From assembly GCF_012489685.1 (NCBI RefSeq), contig NC_080043.1:9922501-9986500 (forward strand): 64,000 bases of DNA, read 5' to 3'. Position 1 is the stretch's first letter, and the number at the start of each line of letters is the position of its first letter. Under the pieces are notes generated by a model, which saw nothing but the letters and a program-made list of their open reading frames with translations, was not told the origin of the DNA and did no database searches. The stretch is from Lotus japonicus (lineage: Eukaryota; Streptophyta; Magnoliopsida; Fabales; Fabaceae). Positions 1-11,362 of this stretch are shown here, one piece after another. The translations under genes and the position numbers were made by a program.

Positions 1-644
1 CTTAAAGTGAACACCAGTTTCATTATAAAAGAATATAATATTTGTGTGTATAGCTCACCAAATCTTCATCATATGTTGGTTTAGGTCATTCGAGTTTTCC
101 GAAATTGAAAAAATAAAAATAGTTACATGTCTTGCGAAAATAAAAACTTCAAACTGCGAGACATGTCAGCTTGGGGAACATGTTTAATCTACTTTACCAA
201 GGAAGATTGGAAATCAAATTGATTCTCCTTTTTGTGTGATCCATTCAAACATATGAGATACAAGTCATGTTCCTGCTTTAGGTTTTAAATATTAGATCAT
301 TTTAACTGATGAATTATCTCAATGTATTATGCTGCTCTTGATGAAAGAACATTATGAAATAGTTTTCATCTTCACTTTTTTCTATATGGTGAACAAACCC
401 ATATCAGGAAACAAGATACTTTTCTTCCACCTTCTACTCTTTCCAACCTCCACAGAGCATACCTTAGACCAAGAGTAATATAACTCGTGTAGCATTTTCT
501 AACACTATACAACAGCTGCTATATTAAGATATGCTTAGAAAAAATACAAGAGGAATTAAAATGAGAGAAGAAAGTAATTAATAGCATACTAAAATCCTGA
601 GAATCAATAACCATAATATCTTAAATTCTCACACAATTGCATAC
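1..644. other. Intron of the VPS3-like gene reaching the window edge
   Basis: AT-rich sequence following the donor at 644-643 (GTATGC on the minus strand). I saw no further exon matching the expected C-terminal VPS3 sequence, so the next exon is probably left of the window. No repeats were recognised. Confidence 0.5.
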
Positions 645-3600
645 CTCTGTAAAATTTCTACCTTCTGCGGATCAATGGATGTAACAACTTCATCTGCAGT
701 ATGAAATGAAATTACATATCACTAATGATTTCAGAAATAAAATTAACAGAACAAAAAACATGATGATTAAGATATTTGACAACCCTTCAGCACATTGCAC
801 TAGATTTGTGAACTGTGATAGTAACCATCTAAGCAAATAGTCCAAACTCCAAACTAAGTAAAACAATACATTTTAAATGTGCACTCCTCAATATCAATGG
901 CCGGAACATTATAAAGAATTAAGGAAATCAGAAGAGTGTGGGCATGGTTGAAGAATCAAGGCCAACCAGGAGAAAGCTGGATCTCTCGCTTGTTTGAAGT
1001 TAAAACGTCGACTGCAAGAACCTGGCTGATATCTGAAATCTGAAAAGATGAAGTTCAAAAGAATAATTATGACCATTTAAACAAATTATGATTCAACTTG
1101 CATTATAGATAACCTTCCTGATAACACATACCCATCCTAGATGTTGGAGAATCAAATCCTGGTCAGATGACCCCTCAAGAATCTTTGAAGCTTCAGCTGC
1201 AGCAATTGCCTTGCCAGAAATAAGGTTCTCCCCACTATCCGGTATATTATTCTCCAAAGCAGGGCCTTTCCAGAGGCCAGATGAATAATTTCTTGCAAGG
1301 ATACGCCAAATAGACACAGCTTTTGAGCTCATCCCTTTACTTGCGTATAGGAAGGCAAGTGTACGTAGGTGCCCCGACTCTTCTAACATGTGTTCCAACT
1401 CCTCCTGCATGGAGATGTATTTTATAATGTCATTTCTTAGGCCAACCCCAGGAAACACCATTCTGTCATGCAAATATGCAATGCAACAACCTAAGTCCTT
1501 AGGGAAGCATGGATTTAGACAAGGGACCCTCTTTTGATTTTCCTATTCACACTCGTCGTTAATATTCTAAGTAGGGTTTTAGTTTCTTGCCTTCATAGTA
1601 GGTATAATTCCTATTTCCTATCACTAACACATTACTGTCCAAATTTTGAAAATGAATTGAAATCTCTTTAATCAAATCAGTGTTATCAAATATCGGCCAT
1701 AGCGGCGCCATGGCGGCTCTACCATGGCCATAATCCGTCATCCGCCATCATAGCCACAATAAATAAGAAGAAGCAGCTAGAAACGCTCGCTTCTAGCCCT
1801 TGAATTCTTATTCACGAATGAATTGGGCGGGTACCCTCTACCATGGCCATAATCCGTCATCCGCCATCATTTTTTGTCACATATGGCGGGTTTTTGCCTC
1901 TCCACCATAGGCTGCCATCCACTATTACAACACTGAATCAAATAATTAAATACACACACTAAGAGATTTATATAATTACAAACATAAGAATTTTCACATA
2001 CAGAAACATCAATAACAATAATCTGCACATACCACAACACACCAGTTTGTAGAAGATGCCAGCCTCTCCATGTCCTCAACATTATTTAGGGCTCTATAGA
2101 GATACATTAATAAAGTGTCAACTCCCTCGCGGACTGATTGTGACAGGTTTTTCTCACGACAGTCCTCCAAATACCTGTACATAATATTTATCAAGGTGAT
2201 TATGAATGACAGGTCAAAAGTCATTATGGCTTGCGCGATATATATATCATTGGAAATTATTCACATGAAGGTCTCTTATATATGCATAATTTCCAATGCT
2301 ATCATGATATGAGATTCAATTCTAGGCATTTCGACCAACATCTGTAGGTCCTAGTGGAAGGGGCTCAGGTCCCTTAAGCATGTGGTCCTATATTCGTTAC
2401 TTGGATTCATGTGTATGCAAAAAATACTGTTGAGGCGAATCCCCACTTTGGTGCTTGATCGTACGTACCCAAAGAGATTAGTTTCAAACTTACCGGATAG
2501 GAGAAAACAAAAAAAAATTATCTAAACATATCAAATCTGAACTCATTATTATTATGGTCTTCCCTATAGAAAAATCCACGGTAAAAATGCATAGGAGATT
2601 TTGTTGGTGTTTCAAGCGAAATGAGCAACAATGTAAAGGAACTTAAACCTGCTAATGTTCTTGATCGCTGACTCCAACAAATCAGCTCTGTTCGGTGGAT
2701 TGAGAAAAAGATCATTATCCACTATGGTTTCTACACCTGCTTTCCTTAGGAATGATGCCCTTTGAATTGTCATCAAGCCATCATCTACTACATCTTCAAG
2801 AGGGGCTGGCGGAGGATGCAAACCCCAATACCGATTCCTAGGAACCTACAAAAGTCAGTTTGAACCTCTGTACCACATTCATAAAGCACAACCTTTAAAT
2901 ATTTGAATAACTCATTTGTCTTAAGGACAAGTACAAAAATTGAAATCATAGCATCCAATATTCAAATTTATTGATCATGTAAAATATATCAAAGTGCTTC
3001 AAAATGAATAAACTTCAATTATTATGTCTTAAGAGAATATAGCAAGAAAACAATCCATAATGTGGTCAAACCAGATAACCATATAGAAAATCACTTGCAC
3101 ATTGCACAATCACATGGATATTTTGCTATTAAAACAAATATGTATTGCTATGGATAATGTTCTTCAAAGAAGAAAGCATAATATGGTTATATATTGGTGT
3201 CATTTACATGAACATGGATAGAATCATAGAACAGATTAACCAAATACCACAAATAAAAAATACAAATCTAGTCACTACATGGCATCCTATGAAATTCTAA
3301 ACACTTTAAGTTGAAACTGGTTTCTGCAAAAACTGCATTCAGACTTTGAGAAGTGAAAACAAGGTATAGGAATTATTTCTGGTCTGACATGTCAGTAAGC
3401 CCGACGTTTTGGCCAGTTAGGAAAATCAAAAATAAAAAATTAACACTAGTTATAACTTTAGTGCCACAACAATATGTTTGAGTCATGAAAGTTCTCATCA
3501 GAAAATAAACGGACATAATTCCACCATGCCAAACTATTGGATTCAGCTTCAAAATTGATTAACAGTCATGAACAAAAGTTCTTTCTTAGCCTCCTTTATC

Positions 3601-6600
3601 ATACTACTTTTACCATTCTCCAAAAACAAAAGTATACAAAGGACCAGATCTAGGATTACAAACCAGAAACTTATAGAATAGGAGACACAGTGACGTATAA
3701 AAGAAGACAGACATAAAATTACCAGTAAGGACCAGCGATTCGGATCTCGCATAATAAATGGGAATACTTCAGAAGGTTCCATTGTCTCAGAGCGCAAAAA
3801 GTGGTCCACCGCTTCTTCAAAATGCAAGTCGAAAAGCAAGAGGAACCCCACTTGAGCATGAACAAATGAGAGCAAATCTTTTGACATTTCACCTTCAGAC
3901 TCAAGCTCCTCCACCAAGGATATGGCTCCCTTATAGTTCTTCTTCCTTAAAAGATCTTTTATTTGTTCTACAGAAGGTAATTTCTGATAGCACACTACCT
4001 AGTAATAATATATGTAAAAAGAAGTTTTTTAAATTATTCAATGAGCTAGAACTACAAGAGCATATAAGTCACCGTCATAATGAAATGGCTGCTTGCATTT
4101 TGTTAATCAATTAAAGTTGTAATGATAAGCATATACCAATAAAAGCTAGAATTGAAGTAAAAAATATAAAATATTAGAGCATATAGGTAGTAATATTGAG
4201 TGCATTCAATACAATGCAATGTGGTTCTTAGTGACACCAAATTCAAAAATACAATCTAGGACTGAAATCAATTCAAATACAAGCTTATATTCAATCAAAT
4301 TCAAATCAGGCCTTCTTCTTTCTCCTTGAGCCAAGTCAAACCTGAAGCATATATTTACATAGTTTTGAAAACCAGACTGGACCATCCAGTTTGACTGGTT
4401 GAACCGGGAACGATCAAGCAACCCATCAATTTGATGGAAAAATCAGTAGATCTCAGAACAGGCCAAACCGAGTCAAAACCGGTGCTATTGAGCTGGTCAT
4501 ATTTTTAAAAAATCAGAAAAATTATATTTTAATTTTAATTTTAACAAAAAATATATTTTATTCAAATAAATGTATAATATAGAGTTAGAATACCCCAAAC
4601 ACACAACCAAGTGGGTTGACATAGTGGTTCAGCACTTTGTCCTTTAAGCAAGTGGTTGCGGGTTTGATTCCCAACTCTTGTGAATAGAAAACACACATTG
4701 GCCAGCCCCTTACGACTTAGTGCGCTGACCATGAGGCGAGAGATTAGTCTCACAGCCATTGCCTGTGGGGATACTTGGTAAAGACCAAAAAGAATACCCC
4801 CACATAGATGGTTTATTGTTTTATCTTTTTATTTTTCATTTTCTATCTTATCTTATAAAATATACATTATGATGATTTTATGTCAATTTGAAATTTAATT
4901 GGACCAAATTTCTTAACATTTTATGTTAATAAATTATTTAATATATTATATAAATATTAAAAACATACATTTAATTGTAACCAATTCGACCACGGTTGAA
5001 CCGTTAAACCTTGAACCAGTGCCTTCACATGTTTAATGACCAATCCGCTATTTAAAACATTATTTATATTACCTAACAAGGCTTAATGTTCAAAGAAAAC
5101 TCAAAATCAATCAAAGACTTGTTGGTTTCAATGTAAAAATTGATCGAATAATAGTGATGCTCCCCAAAAAAAATTGGCCCATGCTTTGTTCTATCGTAAT
5201 GAATGAAATTTTGTCAAGTGTGTTACAGACTAGAAAGGAACAAATTTCTCTAGCAGTGAGCAAAACCCGTCACATTCTATATAGCACTGAGCAGGGACGG
5301 ATCTATGTTCAAGTATATGAGGGCAAGTGCCCTCACTTGAATTTGGAAAATATCATTAGAAAAAAATTGAGTAGTAAAAATATGTGGTTTTTTATGATTT
5401 CTTTGATAAAAAATGCCCTCACTTGTATCTCATATTGTTAAATGCTCTCACTTGAGTAGTAAAAGTATGGTTTTTGATAACCCCTTTAGTAAAAAATGCT
5501 TTCACTTGTATCCGCTTTAGTAAAAAATTCCATAACTTCTAATAGTATATGTTAATTTTTTTTGTTACAAACTTATATATATATATATATTTTGCCCTCA
5601 CAACATTAAATTTCTGGATCTGTCACTGGCACTGAGTGTACATAGAAAAGGGTTATCATTGGTCATCATGCATGGAGTAGGAATCCACAAGGCCCAAATG
5701 ATGGAATCATTTATAATTCTGATAGGTACTCGCATATCACGTGGTATAGTTAGTTAAGTGAGGGAGTTATCACATAGTTAGATAGTTAGTTAGAGGGTTA
5801 GTAGGGCATGTTGCCTATAAATAAGAGTGGGTTAGAGAGCATTTGGAATCTTTGATCATATGGGAATTGGGTTAGGGAGAGGAGCTTAGACTCTTGGTAA
5901 AGTCAGCAACTTCGTAGTTCTCTATTGGAAATAATATCAGTATCTACTCTCTATAAGGGATGGCAAATAAGTGTAAAATAGGTATATGTTGTTATCATCA
6001 ACTGGCCTCTATTTAGTTTATCTCAACAGTCCAGTAAAATATTTATAAACAAATCAAACAACTAGCTGAGCCGACCAACCGAGCTTACATCTTAGGACCA
6101 AACGAGCACATTTAATAACAAAACCACATGCATGTCAAAGTATATATTCAGAATGAAGACATCAGATTCACAGTAGAACATACCTTGGTAGCAGTTGCAA
6201 CAGCAACAAGCTCCCCACCCCTACCTTCCTCACTGGCAACAATACAAGGCCCAATCCCTTCCCCACCAAACGGCAACACCTGAACACAACTCCCATTTTT
6301 CTTATGATACAACTCAATCTTTCCATCACTCACAATAACCACATAGGAAGACAACTCTCCCACGGAATCCAAGCCGTGCCGGAACACCAAACTACCCCCT
6401 ACCGGCTGCCTGTGTGCATCAACAATAATCCCCACATTGTCCACCAACAACAGCACCCTCCACTCCTTGTGCAGCAACTTCAACCGCGGCGGCCGGGACA
6501 CATCCGGCAACGAGAATATAACACTGCTCTGACCACTAACACACGAAATCAAGCTATAACCATTCACAGTGCCAACAATAATCGAATCGTCAATCCACAA

Positions 6601-7287
6601 CATAGTACTAACAACCCCATCAACACACTGAATCTCCTTCAAAACCACAAGAGACCCATTCCCATCCTTATCACTCTTCCCACCTCTATTCCCCAAAACA
6701 AGCTCCACAATGACCAACCTTCTCCCAATAGCAAGAGCTAAAACACAACCACCCTCACCCCCCTGCAACACTTCACCCTCCTTCAATCTCAACCCTCCCA
6801 ATTTCTGCAGAAACCGTTGACTATTACTAGCTCCCAAACCCAAACCCTCACCCTCACACTCCCCACTCCTCAACTTCCTCCTCGTCACAACACCAACCCC
6901 CTTCGAAAACCCCAACTTCACCGCACGATTGGAAAGCTCAGAATCCACCAAGAACAAAGAACCCTCGGAGAGCAACAAGACTTTCCCCAAATCCGCGAGA
7001 ACCAAAACAGCCTCTACAGGCGATTCACTCACTGAAACGCTTCGTAGGAACGATAGCTTCCGGAGAAAGGAAGTCGAGTCCCCGTTTTGGACGGTGGTGT
7101 CGGCGGAGAGGGAGAAGAGGGTTCCGGAGTGAGTGCCGACGTAGAGAACGGCACGGTGGTGGTGCGAATTGGGGAGGGTGGCGATGGCGAGGGATCGGAC
7201 GGTGGTGGTACGAGAGTGGGTGGAGATGTCGAACTGTGACAGTGGCTCCATCACGATTCGGGTCGTGCTGGGTTCAGGTTTCGCCAT
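645..7287 (-). CDS. VPS3: VPS3-like vacuolar sorting protein (VPS39/TGFBRAP1 family), 3' end outside window
   Basis: Family role: VPS3 is a subunit of the CORVET tether, which acts with Rab5-type GTPases in endosome and vacuole fusion. Seven coding exons read in phase on the minus strand: 7287-6184, 3998-3723, 2845-2649, 2174-2033, 1404-1132, 1039-967 and 693-645. Exon 1 (368 residues) carries the N-terminal citron-homology (CNH) beta-propeller. Later exons carry the conserved alpha-solenoid, with stretches such as VEQIKDLLRKKNYKGAISL, EPSEVFPFIMRDPNRWSLL, GHLRTLAFLYASKGM and IDPQKVEILQR. All introns obey GT-AG. I chose the start at 7287 (MAKPEPS) because the upstream in-frame ATG at 7368 adds only a lysine-rich tail. 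About 705 residues are visible. Family proteins are near 980, so the C-terminal third lies left of position 1. Intron 1 (2.2 kb) and intron 4 hold transposons. The frame is intact, so the gene is probably functional. Confidence 0.9.
1678..1935. mobile_element. hAT-type miniature element in VPS3 intron 4
   Basis: A 258-bp element flanked by a perfect 8-bp target duplication, aatcaaat (1670-1677 and 1936-1943). The termini are CAGTGTT and its complement AACACTG. The inside is rich in GGCCAT and CCGCCAT motifs and repeats a block of about 32 bp (near 1720-1751 and 1840-1871). An 8-bp duplication with a CA-G start is the hAT signature. There is no coding capacity. It lies in the intron between exons at 2033 and 1404. 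Confidence 0.85.
4356..5065. repeat. Possible non-autonomous DNA transposon in VPS3 intron 1, host of the SINE
   Basis: The left edge (GTTTTGAAAACCAGACTGG) and right edge (complement begins GTTTTAAATAGCGGATTGG) look like weak terminal inverted repeats, with more inverted matches inside around GGTTGAACCG. No clean target duplication was found, so the borders are approximate. The SINE at 4597-4790 lies inside it. Confidence 0.35.
4597..4790 (+). mobile_element. tRNA-derived SINE with a 10-bp target duplication
   Basis: The 194-bp insert is flanked by agaatacccc at 4587-4596 and 4791-4800. The 5' part is tRNA-like: an A-box-like segment (ATAGTGGTTCAGCAC) and a B-box GGTTTGATTCC, near the Pol III consensus GGTTCGANTCC. 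The tail has no gene. It sits in VPS3 intron 1, antisense to the gene. The family name is not recognised. Confidence 0.8.
5292..5628. mobile_element. hAT non-autonomous element in VPS3 intron 1
   Basis: A 337-bp element with imperfect terminal inverted repeats (CAGGGACGGATCTA at the left; complement of the right end CAGTGACAGATCCA) and a perfect 8-bp duplication, gcactgag, at 5284-5291 and 5629-5636. The inside carries short direct repeats of a 'ccctcacttg' phrase and an AT dinucleotide run. There is no ORF of note. Confidence 0.9.
5718..5970. repeat. Possible solo LTR in VPS3 intron 1
   Basis: The stretch has the look of a copia LTR: TGATAGG start, short repeats of AGTTAGTTAG, a TATA-like 'cctataaataagag', and a downstream 'ctctattggaaataat' transcript-end-like region. 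I found no target duplication or convincing CA end, so this is tentative. Confidence 0.25.
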
Positions 7288-7419
7288 TTTTGCACCTGCA
7301 CTCTGCTCCACTGTTTTTTTTTTGTCAGAACAGAGTGTGTTGTTTTTTTTTTTCTTTTTTCTTATCAATTTGTTTCAATTTTTGGTGATGTTATTTCGGG
7401 ATTATCGTCGCTGAGATCA

Positions 7420-8135
7420 CGGTCACCCCTCCCTCTCTCTTTGCTTCCTTAATGAACACTAATGACCTTAGTCAATATAACACTCATAAATTATAACATA
7501 GTCAATATATTTATAAGTTATGATCATAATTGTTTATTTTGATGTATGTATATAGTTTAATTAATTACTTGAATTTTTTTTATTCAAACGTAATTTTATC
7601 AATAAGCATGCCTCATATAATAAAATATATAAATAATAAATATGTACTATGTAAGTGTAAATGGTATGATATATGTATAACTAAAAGTATATATATTTGT
7701 GAATGTTCGGTTTGGATTGGATTGGTTCGGTTTTGGAAATTAAATCCGAAATCCGATCTGATCCAATAAATAATTTTGGTTTTTTCAATTTTCGGTTTGA
7801 TAGAATTTCGGTTTTTTTGATCGGTTTTTCGGTTTTTTTGCATTGGTTCAGTTATGAACACCCCTACTTTAAAGTGCGGTAGGAACATACTTGAATAGAA
7901 TAATGTTTCATCCACACCTCTCTTTGAGGTGGAGAGAGGTAGAATGAGGAGAGAGATAGGAAGAAAAGAAAAAGTAAGAGAGAGAAAGTATGAGATGTGA
8001 TAGATGATAAGATGAGAGAGATAGAAATAAAAAGAGGTGGAGATGGAGTGTTTAAAAAATGAGGTGTGTATATATCATTACTCTACTTGAATATCCTCTT
8101 AAAGTTTCACTAGGTAATGAAAAATATAAAATATT
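7420..8135. other. Upstream intergenic region of the VPS3-like gene with decayed repeats
   Basis: No gene is supported. At about 7695-7866 there is a GGTTCGGTTTTGG-rich block ending in ATGAACACCCCTA, the kind of terminus seen in Ac-like hAT elements, without a matching duplication. At 7906-8063 there is a purine-rich stretch bounded by an imperfect inverted repeat (CATCCACACCTC and GAGGTGGAGATG), possibly a MITE. Confidence 0.35.
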
Positions 8136-9296
8136 GGCTTCATTGCAACTTTAGCCCTAAGATTAATAAAAATCACGATTTTAGTCTCTCACCTAATTTA
8201 ATTACAAGACTAGTCTCTCACGTTTCCTCATGTTTGCAATGTTAGTTCTTTTGTCTAATTATTAACGGAGATGGCTTATGTGGCAACGTACATGTCTCTT
8301 ACGTGACCAAGAAAAATGATTTAACTACACGTTTGGTCCCCTACTTATACACATTATGCAGTTTTGGTCCTTAAAGTTCAAAAATTTCATTTAAATTAAT
8401 AAAAAAACAAAAAATGATGAGTATTAATCTTCTTCAAATATCTTCATCATAAAAACCCAGGAAAAAATAAAAAGGAAAACCTAGAATTTCGTCCATCATT
8501 TTTTGTTCATGTGCCACCATATACAAATATTAAAGATAAACACCTTCTAGAGAAATAATTCAAGCGTCTACATCCAGCGCCTAGATGCCACCGGATCTGA
8601 AGCCTCTGTCTTCTTCTAATTTGTGAAATCCGCTTAGAGACCACTAGCCCACCATCGGTCCATTATTTTCAACTCCTCCTTTCGGTCAACCTCAACCCAC
8701 CCCACCTGATATGAAGTAAGACGACGGTAAGAAAGGTCTCAAGTTAGGAAGGAGAGCAGTAAACCCTCATGGTGGTTGGGTGATGGTTCGGTGATGAAAC
8801 CCTTCAAGTCTCGCTTTAGCGCTCCCCTGTAAAGTAAAGGTTCTGGTGCTTTCGGTGTTTTGGTTAGTTTGATGATAGGAGAATATTAAGATGATGGAAG
8901 AAATTTAATGAAGATTTTGAAATAAGGAAATTCTGGGTTTTTTACTTGGGTTTTTATAATGAAGATATTTGAAGAAGATAAATACTCATCATTTTTTTTT
9001 ATTAATTTAAATGCAATTTTTAAACTTTAAGAACCAAAGCTAAATAATGTGTTTGTACCAAAAAAAAAAGCTACATAATGTGTATTAGTAGGGGACTAAA
9101 AGTGCAGCTAAACCATTTTCCTTGGTCACGTGAGAGGCATGTATATTGCCACATATGCCTTCTCCGTTAATAATTGGACAGAAGGACTAACGCTGCAAAC
9201 AGGAGGGAACATGAGGGACTAGTCTTGTAACTAAATTAGGTGAGGGACTAAAATTGTCAATTTTATAAATGTCATGACTAAATTTGCAATTAAGCC
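8136..9296. mobile_element. Non-autonomous MULE with long terminal inverted repeats
   Basis: A 1,161-bp element. The first roughly 260 bp and the last roughly 260 bp are imperfect inverted copies (for example, TTAATTACAAGACTAGTC at the left and TTAGTTACAAGACTAGTC as the complement on the right). The similarity continues inward through the ATGATGAGTATTA and ATACTCATCAT blocks. Flanks taaaatatt (8127-8135) and taaaatatg (9297-9305) match in 8 of 9 bases, as expected for a Mutator-like duplication. No transposase is present, and the centre (8500-8880) holds no recognisable gene. Confidence 0.8.
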
Positions 9297-9407
9297 TAAA
9301 ATATGATCTTTGTCATTTAGCAAATTTAAGATACTAACTTTTCTTAATTTTTAGGAACATATTATCTTGTTGATGGAGGATTTCATTTACATAACAAAAT
9401 GGGGAAA

Positions 9408-9672
9408 CCTGTGACAGATGGCTCATTCACGATTCGGCTCATGCTGGGTTCAGGTTTCCCCATTTTTGCAATTCTCTGGTGAACTAGTGCACCTGCACTC
9501 TGCTCCACTGTGTTTTCTTTGGTCATAACATAATGCAAGGATCAAAGTCGGGAACTAACAGCAACGAGCTATGTAGTTTCTTTTTTCTTTTTTTCTTTCT
9601 TTTTCTTTTATCGATTTATTTCAATTTTTGCTGATGTTATTTTGGGATTATCGTCGCTGAGATCGCGGTCAT
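9408..9672 (-). pseudogene. Duplicated fragment of the VPS3 5' end (promoter plus first codons)
   Basis: This block repeats the VPS3 start region at about 7228-7425. Shared phrases include 'gctgggttcaggttt', 'gcacctgcactctgctccac' and 'gggattatcgtcgctgagatc'. The start triplet is kept but is followed by GGG instead of GCG. There is no downstream coding sequence, so it is a truncated duplicate, not a gene. The MULE at 8136-9296 separates the two copies. Confidence 0.8.
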
Positions 9673-9705
9673 GGCTCAAGGGGGAGTTGTTTTTCCCACT
9701 AGCAG

Positions 9706-10437
9706 CAATAAGGGTAGAAATAAGTCGGACAGCTTGTCAGGGGCCTACAGCTTGACTCACTACAAGCTTGGCTTAACTTGATTCGTTTATTAAAAAAGTT
9801 TGGCCTAGACTTTTTAAAAGGCTTGATGAACTAAAAAGGTTAAGCCCAAGCTATCAAAAAAGCTTATTTGGCTTGATTGGATGACTTATTTATATAATAT
9901 TATTTTATTGATAATATAAATAAATATAATATTTCCTTTTGTTAAAAAAAATAAAAATAATATAATAACTGAAATATACTTTAGAAACTCTAGCACTAAA
10001 ATAATATGCTATTTGGTTTTCATGTTAATATAAATCACATACCACTTCCATTTAGTTGTGTTTATTTTAAATAAGTGAATGTTTTGTTCTTTGAAATGCA
10101 ATAATATATTAATATACATACAAATTTAATTATTTGAAAATGAAATGCAATGATATATAAAAAGACATACTAAGCCGCTGCTCTATAGTCTGTTACCCAT
10201 TAACCTTCTTAAGATCAGTTTTTACTTCACCTCATCCAATTGTTGTTGGAGCTACTAGTTTTAAAACAACCTCAGTTTTGAGTTACAGTTAAATAAGCTT
10301 TAAGCAGACTTGTAAGCCAAGTCAGGCCTTAATATTCAGCTTGTGAAAGGTCGCAGGCCAGGCTTGAACCACGAAAAGAGAATGTAAGTCAGGCTTTGAC
10401 CACGAAAAGAAAATGCAGGACATGCTTGGGCCGCGCA
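9706..10437. repeat. Degenerate hAT-like end sequence
   Basis: The left edge (AAGGGTAGAAATAAGTCGGAC, here read only in part) and repeated phrases such as 'ggcctacagcttg', 'aaaaaagttt' and 'aaaaggctt' resemble the subterminal DNA of the large hAT at 38075-48163. The region is AT-rich inside and ends where the MLP tandem duplication begins near 10438. There are no clean termini, so this is an inference. Confidence 0.35.
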
Positions 10438-10993
10438 ATTGGAAAATTTCAAAAATTACTTATTAAACGCTAGAGCCCATGTATATGATTGTTAAGAGTG
10501 ATGTTGAAATAACTCATTCGATTAATTTTTGATGAGATTTGATTCGAGCTATGTAGCATCACTCTTCACATATATTAGCTTCCCTAGTTGCTGATTCACT
10601 AAGTAAGGTAGGAACTAGGAAGTGGCTCTGCGCCATGCAAATTTTCATCAATTCAAGGTCTATTTTTTAACTTTCAATACTCACAACTACCAGTTAGCAA
10701 GATATATGTGATCATTGTTGAATGGTTAGAAGAATCCCAACTGCTGTTCACGATCAAACCTATCGATCTAAACTCCAACTACCAAACAATATTTGTTATG
10801 TACAAAAAACGTTGTTCATGTGGGCTACAGTACTGAGTAAGCTATTGTCTATTTAAATGTCCAATACGGTTCCATGATCACTTACTACTTCATCTCTTCT
10901 CTTTGTTAAAAGATGGGTTTAACAGGTAAAGTTGTCCATGAATTTGGTATTCAGAGTCCTTCTGACAAGTTCTTCAAAGTTACACCACCCAAC

Positions 10994-11321
10994 TGTTGCA
11001 TGCTTAAGGGGATGGTAATGGTAGAGGGTTGCATGCTTAATGGGCCTCAAGTTACAATGTCAATTATAATTAGTTAATATTGTTTCTATGTTTATTTCTA
11101 GTTTGTCATTTAGATCCATGTTCTAGAATATTCTATTACTTAGGATTGTGCCACATGTAAGGTCACTATTAATTCCTTAGAGTAGACAATTAGTATAAGT
11201 TGTATTGCCTTCCTTATGAAATGATAAGAAGAATATTGGCAAAAGCCTCTTTTATTTTATTTTCTTAATTTCCTTTAATTTTCTTTCTTTGATTCTGCTT
11301 GGTAGAGAAAACTCTCTACCA
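10994..11321 (+). repeat. 5' LTR of the gag-only element
   Basis: Begins TGTTGCATGC and ends CTCTCTACCA. From GGGGATGGTAATGG onward it matches the 3' LTR with about two substitutions (GGATTG versus GAATTG; ATGAAAT versus ATAAAAT). The first about 12 bases differ from those of the 3' LTR. Confidence 0.85.
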
Positions 11322-11362
11322 AATTGGTGCTTTCATCACTGATCTCTTCCTTCCATTGCATC

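Noticed and set aside
2340..2500. Possible retroelement tail in VPS3 intron 3 flank
   Set aside because: The composition hints at a repeat, but no ends, duplication or family-specific motif could be shown.
6304..6741. Plus-strand ORF of 145 residues opposite VPS3 exon 1
   Set aside because: Shadow of the true exon on the other strand; proline/asparagine-rich and without family likeness.
7288..7368. N-terminal extension of the VPS3-like protein starting at 7368
   Set aside because: It adds a lysine-rich, low-complexity tail encoded by a T-run on the plus strand; the ATG at 7287 fits the family start better.
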